DNA of 9,592 nt from CAYPQL01 sp964412905 (GCA_964412905.1 CAYPQL010000044.1:1-9592); one strand, 5' to 3'. Shown: positions 1 through 6,910, counted from the stretch's first letter. Translations and numbers: made by a program. The notes: generated by a model from the sequence alone, not told the origin.

Positions 1-18
1 TTTTAATAGTTATCAAAA

Positions 19-459
19 TTATTTTTTAGGATAAACTAAAAACATACCGACTATGGCAAGCGCGGTAAAAAACAGAAGATGATTAAAATTTCCATTTACA
101 AGAAAAAGCGCTAATCCGAAAATTGCCATAGATTCAGCGAATGCAATTCTGACAACAGTATAATTTATTTCTTTTCCCGATGATTGCTGAGTCGGGGATT
201 TGATATCTGTTTTTGCCTTTAGTTTAAATATAACAACAAAATTAATAACTGAAATAATTATAAATGCGTAAAATAACAAGGAATACATTCCACTTTCCAT
301 TCCAATAAATCCGTTTTCCCCGAATTTTTCATCATAAGACATAAAGACTGCAACAATATTATAGACAAATATCGCAATAAAAAACATAAACCAAAGAATT
401 TTATTGCTTGCAGGCTTGGGAATATTATTTGTTAATGGTTGATTGTTTTGAACTTCCAT
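19..459 (-). CDS. Hypothetical four-helix membrane protein, 146 aa
   Basis: I do not recognise a named family. The protein has a polar N-terminus of about 20 residues, then hydrophobic segments at roughly residues 22-41, 58-80, 103-120 and 124-142, so four membrane spans are likely. A polar loop at about 81-100 contains a short Lys/Ser/Gln-rich stretch. The second helix pair (RIAFAESMAIFGLALFLV, then a short loop and a last helix ending in YPKK) faintly recalls the helical hairpin of small ATP synthase c/K-like subunits, but the resemblance is too weak for a functional call. The ATG start at 457-459 is supported by an AGAAAGGA Shine-Dalgarno seven bases upstream. It follows the pilin-like gene by 41 bases on the same strand, so the two may be co-transcribed. 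Confidence 0.75.
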   Translation of the reverse strand: MEVQNNQPLTNNIPKPASNKILWFMFFIAIFVYNIVAVFMSYDEKFGENGFIGMESGMYSLLFYAFIIISVINFVVIFKLKAKTDIKSPTQQSSGKEINYTVVRIAFAESMAIFGLALFLVNGNFNHLLFFTALAIVGMFLVYPKK

Positions 460-500
460 ATTTTTTCCTTTCTTTTAAAATAATTAATTAAAAATAAAAT

Positions 501-845
501 TTACTCCGTAAGAATCACATTCGTAACTACGATTACCGCCGCGTAAGCCAAGCCTGTTATGAAAATTCCAACGATCGCGTTGGCGATTGTTCTTTTTGCC
601 ACAGCGGAAGCTTCTTCGTTCCCCAGCGAAGTCAAATAAAGAACTCCTCCGTAAATAATCATCAGCGTGGCGATGATAGCGACAAATCCTAATATATAAT
701 TCGTGAGATTCATTATAGATTGCCGAAAATCAGTCGGGACATTTTCCGGCTTATTCGTAGTCCCCCATCCCGGGATTATTATCAGAGCTGGAACGATAAA
801 ACTGTATAAGTAATTTTTGTATTTTTCTTTTTTTATTTTTTTCAT
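501..845 (-). CDS. VirB2/TrbC-like pilin family protein, 114 aa
   Basis: This is a small membrane protein with the layout of the VirB2/TrbC pilin-like family that is common in Patescibacteria. It has a basic N-terminus (MKKIKKEKYKNY), a hydrophobic signal-like segment (about 13-28), a short polar stretch (about 29-45), a first long helix with the typical IMIIYGGVLYLTSLGNEE pattern (about 50-76), a basic cytoplasmic-type loop (AVAKRTIANA, 81-90) and a final helix (about 91-112). The G-G-x-L-Y-x-x-S-x-G-N-E-E signature just after helix 1 is characteristic of the family. Known members are pilus or conjugation subunits, but in CPR genomes many sit alone, as here, with no VirB/Tir machinery beside them. 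The role is therefore inferred only by family. The start at ATG 845 lacks a close Shine-Dalgarno; a promoter-like TATAAT lies just upstream. Confidence 0.8.
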   Translation of the reverse strand: MKKIKKEKYKNYLYSFIVPALIIIPGWGTTNKPENVPTDFRQSIMNLTNYILGFVAIIATLMIIYGGVLYLTSLGNEEASAVAKRTIANAIVGIFITGLAYAAVIVVTNVILTE

Positions 846-863
846 ATTGATGACTTTAATTTT

Positions 864-869
864 ATTATA
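864..869 (-). promoter_or_regulatory. Possible -10 box of the pilin-like gene
   Basis: On the minus strand a perfect TATAAT lies 19-24 bases before the ATG at 845. The region 17 bases upstream (887-892) reads TTATTA, a poor -35. If used, it would give a very short leader without a Shine-Dalgarno. This is a consensus match in an AT-rich context, so it is weak evidence. Confidence 0.3.
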
Positions 870-925
870 TATGCTCCTCCCTCTTATAATAATAGTTTAA
901 TAAACCATTATTGGCAACACGAGAT

Positions 926-1002
926 AAGTTATAAAGTTGAAAGTTATAAAGCTCGTAAAGTTAAATGACTTTATAGACTTTATAGACTTTACGGACTTTT
1001 AA
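926..1002. repeat. 9-bp tandem and inverted repeat at the rarA 3' end
   Basis: Four consecutive 9-base units lie at 967-1002: GACTTTATA, GACTTTATA, GACTTTACG and GACTTTTAA. The same unit occurs in reverse orientation just to the left (TATAAAGTT at 930-938, TATAAAGCT at 945-953, CGTAAAGTT at 954-962). Bases 945-962 can therefore pair imperfectly with 967-984 around an AAAT loop. The repeat overlaps the rarA stop codon (989-991) and its last codons. It has no T-tract, so a Rho-independent terminator is not clear. A slippage-prone, possibly transcript-end-stabilising repeat is an inference. Confidence 0.7.
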
Positions 1003-2206
1003 CTTCCAGATATTTCCTCCCTTTCAATTTATCCGGAAAATATTCTTGTTTTTCTTTATATTCAAAATCGGGAGAATATTTATAATTTTTGCCATAGTTT
1101 AATTCTTCCATTAATTTTGTCGGCGCGTTTCTGATGTGCAAAGGAACTGGCAAGCTTCCGAATTTTTTTACATCATCCGCCGCCTTGCCATAAGCTTTGT
1201 ATAATTCGTTGCTCTTTTTGCTCTTCGCCATATAGACAACGACTTGCGCTAAATTAACATTACATTCCGGATAGCCTATAAAATGGCAAGCTTGATACGC
1301 GGCAACCGCTTGATTGAGCGCGAGAGAATTTTTCAATCCTATGTCTTCCGAAGCGAATCTGATCAGACGGCGCGCGATATATAGCGGCTCCTCTCCGCCT
1401 TCCAGCATTCTGGCAAGATAATACAGCGCCGCGTCCGCGTCTCCTCCTCTCATAGATTTATGCAAGGCGGAAATTATATTATAGTGTTCTTCGCCGTTTT
1501 TATCGTAAGCCAGCGACTTTTGCAAAGCTTCTTGAATTATTTTTCTATCTATATTTTTATCTATATCACTGGCAAATTCCAAAGCGTTAAGCGCGACTCT
1601 GGCATCACCGTCTGATATATTAGATAAAAATTTCAAATCATCTTTTTTAATATCTATTCCTATTTCTCCCAATCCCTTTTCTTTATTTTCCAAAGCGTTA
1701 TTTAGAATCTTCAAAATATTTTCGCCGGACAATTTTTCCAAAACAAAAACGCGGGATCTGGAAAGCAAAGCGTTGTTCACTTCAAAACTTGGATTTTCCG
1801 TCGTCGCGCCGATGAGAATTATTACGCCGTTTTCAATGTGAGGCAATAAAGTATCTTGCTGGGACTTATTGAATCTGTGAATTTCATCAATAAACATAAT
1901 CGTCTTTTTGCCCTCTTTTTTCAATTCTTCCGCTTTTTTTATTTTCTCTCTTATATCTTTTACTCCGCTCGCCGCCGCGCTTAGTTTTACAAACTCCCCT
2001 TTTGTAGTTTTCGCGATAATATAAGCCAGCGTGGTTTTCCCCGCCCCCGGCGGACCCCAAAATATTATGGAAGGAATATTATCGGTTTCAATCGCCTTTC
2101 TCAAAATTTTCCCCTCCCCCAAAATCTTCTCCTGCCCGACAAAATCCCCCAGCGTCTCCGGACGCATTCGATCGGCAAGGGGAATTTTGCGAAGTTGTTG
2201 AGGCAT
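989..2206 (-). CDS. rarA: RarA/MgsA-type replication-associated recombination AAA+ ATPase, 405 aa
   Basis: This is a clamp-loader-like AAA+ ATPase (RarA, also called MgsA; relative of eukaryotic WRNIP1) that acts at stalled replication forks. The sequence shows the family start (PLADRMRPETLGDFVGQE, residues 9-26), Walker A GPPGAGKT (51-58), Walker B MFIDEIHRF (104-112), sensor 1 GATTENPSF (133-141) and the arginine-finger region LLSRSRV (147-153). The family's C-terminal tetramerisation region follows: GGDADAALYYLARMLEGGEEP, RRLIRFASEDIG and later KKFGSLPVPLHIRNAPTKLM, ending with the usual Y-x-P-D-x-L-x-x-R-x-Y. Length and domain order are normal for the family, so the gene looks complete. 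The ATG start is just before the conserved N-terminus, with no strong Shine-Dalgarno. It is notably GC-richer than the 3.3-9.6 kb cluster, which suggests core genome. Its last codons are formed by a 9-bp repeat. Confidence 0.97.
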   Translation of the reverse strand: MPQQLRKIPLADRMRPETLGDFVGQEKILGEGKILRKAIETDNIPSIIFWGPPGAGKTTLAYIIAKTTKGEFVKLSAAASGVKDIREKIKKAEELKKEGKKTIMFIDEIHRFNKSQQDTLLPHIENGVIILIGATTENPSFEVNNALLSRSRVFVLEKLSGENILKILNNALENKEKGLGEIGIDIKKDDLKFLSNISDGDARVALNALEFASDIDKNIDRKIIQEALQKSLAYDKNGEEHYNIISALHKSMRGGDADAALYYLARMLEGGEEPLYIARRLIRFASEDIGLKNSLALNQAVAAYQACHFIGYPECNVNLAQVVVYMAKSKKSNELYKAYGKAADDVKKFGSLPVPLHIRNAPTKLMEELNYGKNYKYSPDFEYKEKQEYFPDKLKGRKYLEVKSP

Positions 2207-2274
2207 AGTTTTAAGTTTAATTTATTCTCAAATATATAGTTGATATTATTTTAAATTCATCTTTACCATTCGCC

Positions 2275-2288
2275 CATTCGCGCGAATG
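2275..2288. repeat. Perfect 14-bp palindrome CATTCGCGCGAATG
   Basis: CATTCGC at 2275-2281 is followed directly by its reverse complement GCGAATG (2282-2288). A second direct copy of CATTCGC lies just left at 2267-2273. It sits in the rarA upstream region, about 70-85 bases before the rarA ATG. It could be an operator for a dimeric regulator or a repeat remnant; neither can be shown here. Confidence 0.5.
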
Positions 2289-2338
2289 AGGGAATAAGAA
2301 GTTATATTTAATTAGTTCTTGTTGAAATAGCCATTATC

Positions 2339-2438
2339 TTTTGTCATTCCGATTTGTCATCAGACAAAGAGGAATCCCTCGCAGACACATAAAATAGCGA
2401 ATATAAGCGATTTCTCGCTGATGCTCGAAATGACAAAA
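2339..2438. repeat. Degenerate palindromic dispersed repeat (MITE/REP-like)
   Basis: The ends are inverted copies of each other: TTTTGTCATTCCGA at 2339-2352 and TCGAAATGACAAAA at 2425-2438, with one mismatch over 14 bases. The similarity continues inward with gaps (CATCAG then a GAGAAATC/GAGGAATCC block on each arm). An inner near-palindrome GAGGAATCCCTC lies at 2369-2380. This 'TGTCATTYCGA...GAGGAATCC' pattern is a widespread kind of dispersed palindromic repeat in bacterial genomes. There is no ORF inside, so it would be a non-autonomous or folded-RNA-forming element. It fills most of the space between GNAT and rarA (2207-2481), and I see no gene there. Confidence 0.65.
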
Positions 2439-2481
2439 AATAATATTTTGCAGTTCAAAGGAATTTAATAAAATTACAAAT

Positions 2482-2919
2482 TCAACCCAAAACCTTCCCC
2501 GCGAAATATCCTTTCACCGGTTTTTTGGTAACTGCGGATATAATTTCTTGCGGATGCAAAAAGAAGCCAAGCTTTTTCCACATCGCTATCGCTTCTTTTT
2601 TATCTTCCGAACTCCAAGCTCTGATTTGATACGCCCCTCTTTTCTTTGATTCTTTCTCGCATAATTTTAATAATTTTTTCGCAATTCCCAGCCTGCGATA
2701 TTCTTTTCTAACTTCTATCACATCAATAAAACTTTCAAAAATATTTTCAAAATTATAAGGAAGTTTTTTAACGCTTGCCAAAATAAATCCCGCAATCTCA
2801 TCACCATCCATCGCCGCCAGCGTAAAACCATTATCAAAATTAAGATAGCCAGCCATCTCGTCCCCAAACTCCGATTTAATTCTTCCAGCAACCAAATTAT
2901 CCGCAAAAATAAATTTCAT
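2482..2919 (-). CDS. GNAT-family N-acetyltransferase, 145 aa
   Basis: This is an acetyl-CoA-dependent N-acyltransferase of the GNAT fold; its substrate is unknown. The acetyl-CoA pyrophosphate loop (motif A) is clear at about residues 70-84: VRKEYRRLGIAKKLL with the R-R-x-G-x-A core, preceded by the strand FIDVIEV (64-70). Motif B-like AIAMWKKLGF (110-119) gives the usual C-terminal helix and Tyr/Phe region. The length is right for a single-domain GNAT. Residues 30-50 (FTLAAMDGDEIAGFILASV) form the usual beta2-beta3 pair. The ATG start has no strong Shine-Dalgarno. It stands alone on the minus strand after a stretch of gene debris, so its neighbours say little about its substrate. It may be a peptide, antibiotic or metabolite acetyltransferase. 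Confidence 0.9.
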   Translation of the reverse strand: MKFIFADNLVAGRIKSEFGDEMAGYLNFDNGFTLAAMDGDEIAGFILASVKKLPYNFENIFESFIDVIEVRKEYRRLGIAKKLLKLCEKESKKRGAYQIRAWSSEDKKEAIAMWKKLGFFLHPQEIISAVTKKPVKGYFAGKVLG

Positions 2920-2961
2920 TTTTTCAGATTTATCTTGATAAAATTTTATTATTCGCCTTAT

Positions 2962-3171
2962 CTACAAGAAACTCATCGCCAGTTGCGCGGATTTCCATGA
3001 CGCCTTGAGATCGTCTATCGCTTTATCTGGATTTCCACCAGCTAATTCTTGAAGAGCTTTTTCCAGTTCTTCTTTGGCTTTGCTGATTTTATTGTCAGCT
3101 TTTTCCTGAGACTTGGTATCATTTGATTTTATGCTCTCCGCATCGTAAATTGCTATTTTATAATCGCCATT
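2962..3171 (-). pseudogene. C-terminal remnant of a helical, charged protein
   Basis: On the minus strand a reading frame runs from about 3171 (open as far as 3198) to TAG at 2962-2964. It encodes NGDYKIAIYDAES, then a charged helical stretch rich in Lys, Glu and Ala (about 45 residues, with an AKEELEKALQEL core), and ends in SWKSAQLAMSFL. It contains no ATG, GTG or TTG near its 5' end, so it cannot be a complete gene. Its codon use is GC-richer, like rarA. The family is unknown to me; the pattern of a short beta strand followed by a helical tail resembles the ends of large CPR surface proteins, which is only a guess. The upstream part is replaced by an LD-carboxypeptidase fragment. Confidence 0.6.
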
Positions 3172-3239
3172 GACCTTGAAGGCGCGATAATCCTCACTCT
3201 ATCCCCTTTTTTCAGTTTTACTGAAAATATTTTTTGCAT
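3153..3239 (-). pseudogene. N-terminal fragment of LD-carboxypeptidase (peptidase S66)
   Basis: From an ATG at 3237-3239 the minus strand reads 28 codons to TAG at 3153-3155. The stretch VKLKKGDRVRIIAPSRSMA matches the conserved N-terminus of S66 LD-carboxypeptidases (LdcA/MccF family), which is normally 'LKKGDxIxIIAPSxS'. The family is about 300 residues long, so only the first ~27 codons survive; the Ser-Glu-His catalytic triad is gone. Full-length members cut the L,D-peptide bond of murein tetrapeptides or inactivate microcin C-type peptides. The fragment sits 53 bases after the aminotransferase stop. After about 3159 the sequence belongs to another broken gene, so this is a rearrangement scar. 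Confidence 0.6.
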
Positions 3240-3292
3240 TTTATTTGTTTAAATTTTAAGTTTAATTTCAATTTCTCTCATTATTTTATAAA

Positions 3293-4513
3293 TTAGATTT
3301 TTGATATGCAATTTTTCATAAAAGCGATGTCTTGCGTTACACACATTCTTACCCATGACCCTTCCCGCATTGGATCCATATTAAAAGAGTCTGTCGGATA
3401 TATTGCTAATCCTTTTTTAATAAATTCATAGAGCAGACCCATGGGAGAAAGCGTTTTATAATATCTAAAATAAACCGAATTTCCCCCATCAGGTTCTATA
3501 TAATCGATTATGTTCCGATTTTTTTTAAATTCTGCAATTATCAATTGATTGCTTTTCTTCTGTAAAATTCGATTTTGTTCTATTGTATCATAATAGTTTT
3601 TAATATCACTTTCTGAAAATTGTTCCAACTGTTTGCATTTTTCATTTGATAATTTGAAATATCGTAAAGCAATATCCAAATGCAAAACACAATCCGACAA
3701 AATACTTCCTGAAAAATTTCGCACCATTTGTATATCAAATATTGACTCCAATAACCTACTATCTCCAATACAATATCCCGCGCGCAATCCCGTAGTTCCT
3801 GGCCTGTCCTTTGACAGGCCAAACAATTTTATGTAATTTCTATAAGTTTTTTTGACTTTTGATATATGCGCAAAATTCTTCCGATTATATAACATATCAG
3901 CATATATTTCATCGCTAATTATAAAAAAGTTTTTTTCATTAGACAAACGAACTAATTCATTTATCCATTTTTCAGAATAAGCTTTTCCCGTTGGATTATT
4001 AGGGTTTGAAAATAGAACAGCAGCAACATCCTTTGTTAAAATATTTAATAACTCCTCGCTCGTCGGCAAATAATTATTTTCTCTTTTAGAAAATATCATG
4101 ATCGGTTCACCGCCAGCATATTCGACAACTGAATGAAAAAGCGGATAATCTGGAGAGAACAATACTATTTTTTTTCTTTTATTATTTTCAGGTAAATTCA
4201 ATATTGCCTCAACCACAGGACCAATTAAAGAACTCACTCCGCTTCCAACAAAAACCATATGATCATTTGATTTAAAGCCAGTCAAACATTGTTCGTATTT
4301 AGATATTAATTTTTTGAATTCTTCCAAGCCCCCTAGATCAGAGTATCCTAATTCATGGTTATCAAATATATTATCAACGCATACTTTATATATTTTAGGC
4401 ACCTTAAAAACCCTCGTATCATAGTCCATACTTTCTATTCTTTGTAATTCATTATTTTCCGCGAATACATCTTCATAAATGAACATCCGCTTGTATCTGA
4501 AATCCCTGCGCAT
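3293..4513 (-). CDS. PLP-dependent class I/II aminotransferase, 406 aa
   Basis: This is a fold-type I pyridoxal-phosphate enzyme that most likely moves an amino group between an amino acid and a keto acid. The motifs are intact: the GSGVSS phosphate-side loop (90-95), PDYPLF (121-126), SNPNNPTG (169-176), SDEIY with the PLP-nitrogen Asp at 201 and Tyr204, the Schiff-base lysine K235 in FGLSKDRPG, and R244 in GLRAGY. A C-terminal carboxylate-binding Arg is probably R389 (SWVRMCV). The length is normal. The KDRPGTTGLRAGY block is closer to biosynthetic aminotransferases of the HisC/AlaT-like group than to AspC. A decarboxylating or cyclising PLP role cannot be excluded. The start lies 6 bases after the amidohydrolase stop, so it is co-transcribed; it is the last intact gene of the cluster. 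Confidence 0.92.
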   Translation of the reverse strand: MRRDFRYKRMFIYEDVFAENNELQRIESMDYDTRVFKVPKIYKVCVDNIFDNHELGYSDLGGLEEFKKLISKYEQCLTGFKSNDHMVFVGSGVSSLIGPVVEAILNLPENNKRKKIVLFSPDYPLFHSVVEYAGGEPIMIFSKRENNYLPTSEELLNILTKDVAAVLFSNPNNPTGKAYSEKWINELVRLSNEKNFFIISDEIYADMLYNRKNFAHISKVKKTYRNYIKLFGLSKDRPGTTGLRAGYCIGDSRLLESIFDIQMVRNFSGSILSDCVLHLDIALRYFKLSNEKCKQLEQFSESDIKNYYDTIEQNRILQKKSNQLIIAEFKKNRNIIDYIEPDGGNSVYFRYYKTLSPMGLLYEFIKKGLAIYPTDSFNMDPMREGSWVRMCVTQDIAFMKNCISKI

Positions 4514-4519
4514 ATAAAT

Positions 4520-5314
4520 CTATTTAAGGTTAAATACTGTTTTGGCATTCTTCCATAATACCATATCCTCCTCTTCCTTAATCAGCCTCAAACATTTTAC
4601 CGCATGCAAACACTCTTTTTGGGAATAATACCACCAGTCCGTTCCAAATAAACACCTGCAAGTCCCAGAAAGTGATTTAAATTTAGTAACATTTTCAATA
4701 AAATCATCGCAATCTTCTTTTGAAATAGAACGAAACTCTGTAAATTGTCCAGCAAAATCTACATATACATTTTTATTTTTTGCTGCGACAGCGGCGCAAT
4801 CAGCTATCCACGGATTTCCCATATGGGCAATGACGATTTTTAAATCTGGAAACATGGTTGCAACATCATCAACGGCAAGAGGATGAGAATATTTCAACAA
4901 TCCGCTTGACTCTGATAAAATATAACCGCTATGATAGACAACAGGTATGCCATAGGCTGAACAATATTTATAAAATGTGTGCAACTTTTTAGATATCGGG
5001 TAATAATTCTCGTAACCAACATAACATTTAACACCAACAATTAACTTTCTTTTAATAAAATTCTTCAATTCATCAATCTGCCCCTTGCCAATTCTGGCAT
5101 AGTCAATATTCCCGATTACTTTTAATCTAGAATGCTTCTTGGCTATTTCCACTAATTGAGCTGTTGTGTATCCCTTAATTTCACAACCAAAATTATTCGC
5201 AATAATTAATGAAATATCAATGCCCGCATCATCCATGGATTCATAGAGATCATTTGCTGATTTTCCATTATGACCTGCGAATGGACCAATATGCGTATGT
5301 GCATCTATTATCAT
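4520..5314 (-). CDS. Amidohydrolase-2 family metal-dependent hydrolase, 264 aa
   Basis: This is a TIM-barrel metal enzyme of the amidohydrolase_2 group (relatives include ACMSD-type decarboxylases and 2-pyrone-4,6-dicarboxylate lactonase). The visible ligand positions are HxH at H6/H8 (IDAHTHIG), H128 in VVYHSG, H164 in VIAHMGNPW and D226 in LFGTDWW. These are the four standard blocks in the right order, so the active site looks complete for one divalent metal. A short family-typical length and the C-terminal helix WKNAKTVFNL ('N-A-x-x-x-F-x-L') also fit. No signal peptide is seen, so it is cytoplasmic. The substrate is unknown; either C-C bond decarboxylation or lactone/amide hydrolysis is possible. 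It lies 20 bases after the ATP-grasp gene and 6 bases before the aminotransferase, in one apparent operon. Confidence 0.9.
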   Translation of the reverse strand: MIIDAHTHIGPFAGHNGKSANDLYESMDDAGIDISLIIANNFGCEIKGYTTAQLVEIAKKHSRLKVIGNIDYARIGKGQIDELKNFIKRKLIVGVKCYVGYENYYPISKKLHTFYKYCSAYGIPVVYHSGYILSESSGLLKYSHPLAVDDVATMFPDLKIVIAHMGNPWIADCAAVAAKNKNVYVDFAGQFTEFRSISKEDCDDFIENVTKFKSLSGTCRCLFGTDWWYYSQKECLHAVKCLRLIKEEEDMVLWKNAKTVFNLK

Positions 5315-5334
5315 AAGTTTTTTGAAATTATAAA

Positions 5335-6276
5335 TTATGTTTTTTTCCCTGTTGTAATTGGACGAGCTTGCAAGATATACATTTTATTTCCCTTTTTACA
5401 CCATTCTATATCACAGCCTTTATTATATATTTTTTCTATTTTTAAGGCTATTTTTGTTAAATCTATCATTTCCCTTCCGCTTATTTTTTGCTTAAATGTT
5501 CTTTTAATGCGCATTGATTTAGACCCGCCCTTCCTTACTCCCGCGTATATAATCTTTTGTTCATTAACATCAGCTTCCGTAATAATATTGCTTCCTCTTT
5601 CAATTTTATAGGTATCAGGAACTGCTTCTCCTTGAACCAAAAGTTCGCCTAGTCCAAATACTGCTTCAATTAATATGTTTTTATCATTCGACATAAGAGG
5701 ATTTTTTGTAAAACATACTCCCGAAACTTCGCAATCTAAACTTTCTTGAACAATTACGGCCATTTTTATTGAGGATATGCTTTTTATAGAACTAGCATAA
5801 TTAACTACTCTGCTATTAAAAACTGACGCCCAGCATTTTCTTATATTTATAGTAATCATACTTGAAGGAACATTCAAATAACTATCAAACTGACCAGCCC
5901 AAGACCTCTTTGCGGCATCTTCTACATTTGCAGAAGACCTAACGGCATATCTTTTTATATTGCTTGTTTGAATCCATAAGTTAATTTCTGAAACTATATC
6001 ATCAGGAATTTTGCTAGTTAAAATGATTTTTTGTATCTTTTCCGCAGCGCAAAATACGGCTTTTTTTGATGATAATTTTGACATTTTATCTATTGCACCG
6101 ATTAAATTATTTTCCTTTAAAAATAAATCGTATGCATTTACTCCTACAACAATGCCTCTTGGCATATTAATTCCGTGTTTTGCCATAATTGCGAGCGACA
6201 TTGCTTTCCCCCCTATTTTTTGGATGGAGCTAGATATGGCTTTATTTCGTTTTATTTCTATTATATATTTGTTCAT
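5335..6276 (-). CDS. Stand-alone PPDK_N/PEP-synthase ATP-grasp domain protein, 313 aa
   Basis: This is the nucleotide-binding domain of the PEP synthase / pyruvate phosphate dikinase family, encoded alone. In the known family it cleaves ATP and passes a phosphate to the histidine of the swivel domain. All family blocks are present: IGGKAMSL (21-28), MPRGIVV (38-44), YAVRSSANVED (110-120), SWAGQFDSYLNV (125-136), CWASVFNSR (148-156), QESLDCEVSGVCFTKNP (177-193), EAVFGLGELLVQG (204-216), PDTYKIER (220-227), DIEW (289-292) and ILQARPIT (301-308). It ends right where the domain ends; the ATP domain of rifampin phosphotransferase is about the same size. Its ATG overlaps the upstream His-domain stop as ATGA, indicating translational coupling and equal production of the two parts. 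No His swivel and no PEP/pyruvate barrel are attached. Confidence 0.95.
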   Translation of the reverse strand: MNKYIIEIKRNKAISSSIQKIGGKAMSLAIMAKHGINMPRGIVVGVNAYDLFLKENNLIGAIDKMSKLSSKKAVFCAAEKIQKIILTSKIPDDIVSEINLWIQTSNIKRYAVRSSANVEDAAKRSWAGQFDSYLNVPSSMITINIRKCWASVFNSRVVNYASSIKSISSIKMAVIVQESLDCEVSGVCFTKNPLMSNDKNILIEAVFGLGELLVQGEAVPDTYKIERGSNIITEADVNEQKIIYAGVRKGGSKSMRIKRTFKQKISGREMIDLTKIALKIEKIYNKGCDIEWCKKGNKMYILQARPITTGKKT

Positions 6277-6905
6277 GTTTTTTTTGTTACAGTTCCATTA
6301 TCAGCATCGACTGCAATTCTGTCTCCATTATTTAATGCTCTAGTGGCAATCTTTGTTCCAATAATGCAAGGAATCCTCTTCTCCCTTGCAACCAGCGCTG
6401 CATGCGACATAAGTCCCCCCTCATCCGTAATTACTGCAGCAACTTTCGAAAATGCAGGTGTTAAATCTGGCGATGTCATTGCCGCAACTATTATATCAGT
6501 TTTCTTTAGTGTCCTAATATACATTTTATATTCTTTTTCACCTGACATTGGCGGCACAATTCTTGCTCTACCGCTTACTTTCCCAGGATAAACGATTATT
6601 CCTTTAAAAATTTTTTTATCTGCATGCCTTTGGTCATACTGAATAAATCTTTTTATACCAATATTTGAAATATTTTCCACAATCGGCTGACGCATTACAT
6701 TGATTTTTAGCGCAAAATGCTTTTGCCGCATATTCACTAATTCCAAATTTGGCTGCTTGCTCCTGCAAAGCAATTCTTTAAGTTCTTTCAGATCAAGATT
6801 TGATATTTGCGTAACTGCCAAATATGTTCTTCTCGACGCTTCTCTTAATAATATTTCTGATAAGTCAACTAATGGCGTGCTTATTTTTTTGGCTCTAAAA
6901 CGCAT
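6273..6905 (-). CDS. PEP-utilizing phospho-histidine swivel domain protein, 210 aa
   Basis: This is the phosphocarrier half of a PEP-synthase-like dikinase. Residues about 101-117 (KGIIVYPGKVSGRARIV) are the family 'G-x-x-x-x-P-G-x-x-x-G-x-x-R-V' entry, and TDEGGLMSHAALVARE (about 161-176) carries the phosphorylated histidine H168, followed by RIPCIIGT and the DGDRIxVD-like end (NGDRIAVDADNGTV). Residues 1-95 are helical and match the linker region before the swivel. I choose ATG at 6903-6905 because GAGGTGG lies six bases upstream; a TTG at 6921-6923 would give 216 aa. The same frame is open farther upstream to a TAA at 6939-6941, beyond which the 170-aa ORF continues in the same frame. The stop overlaps the next start (ATGA). 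There is no C-terminal PEP-binding barrel. Confidence 0.9.
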   Translation of the reverse strand: MRFRAKKISTPLVDLSEILLREASRRTYLAVTQISNLDLKELKELLCRSKQPNLELVNMRQKHFALKINVMRQPIVENISNIGIKRFIQYDQRHADKKIFKGIIVYPGKVSGRARIVPPMSGEKEYKMYIRTLKKTDIIVAAMTSPDLTPAFSKVAAVITDEGGLMSHAALVAREKRIPCIIGTKIATRALNNGDRIAVDADNGTVTKKT

Positions 6906-6910
6906 TTTCG

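Noticed and set aside
926..1002. CRISPR array
   Set aside because: The units are 9 bases, tandem without spacers and partly inverted, unlike CRISPR repeats.
2718..2906. 62-aa minus-strand ORF inside the GNAT gene
   Set aside because: It is an out-of-frame shadow of the acetyltransferase, which has clear motifs in its own frame. The same applies to minus ORFs at 3580-3822 and 8777-9007.
3209..3227. Inverted repeat TTTTCAGT-TTT-ACTGAAAA resembling a terminator
   Set aside because: On the minus strand, where the genes are, it is not followed by a T-run and lies within the LD-carboxypeptidase start codons. The plus strand has a T-rich stretch after it but no plus-strand gene to terminate.
6175..6591. 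138-aa plus-strand ORF (and the others at 3633-3836, 5270-5611, 6011-6343, 6700-6930, 7725-7928, 8686-8868)
   Set aside because: They lie opposite strongly conserved minus-strand genes, have no ribosome sites or family motifs, and look like antisense shadows of AT-rich coding sequence.
5335..6905. Calling the dikinase genes PEP synthase (ppsA)
   Set aside because: The C-terminal PEP/pyruvate-binding barrel required for that reaction is absent, and the domains are separate ORFs in a different order.
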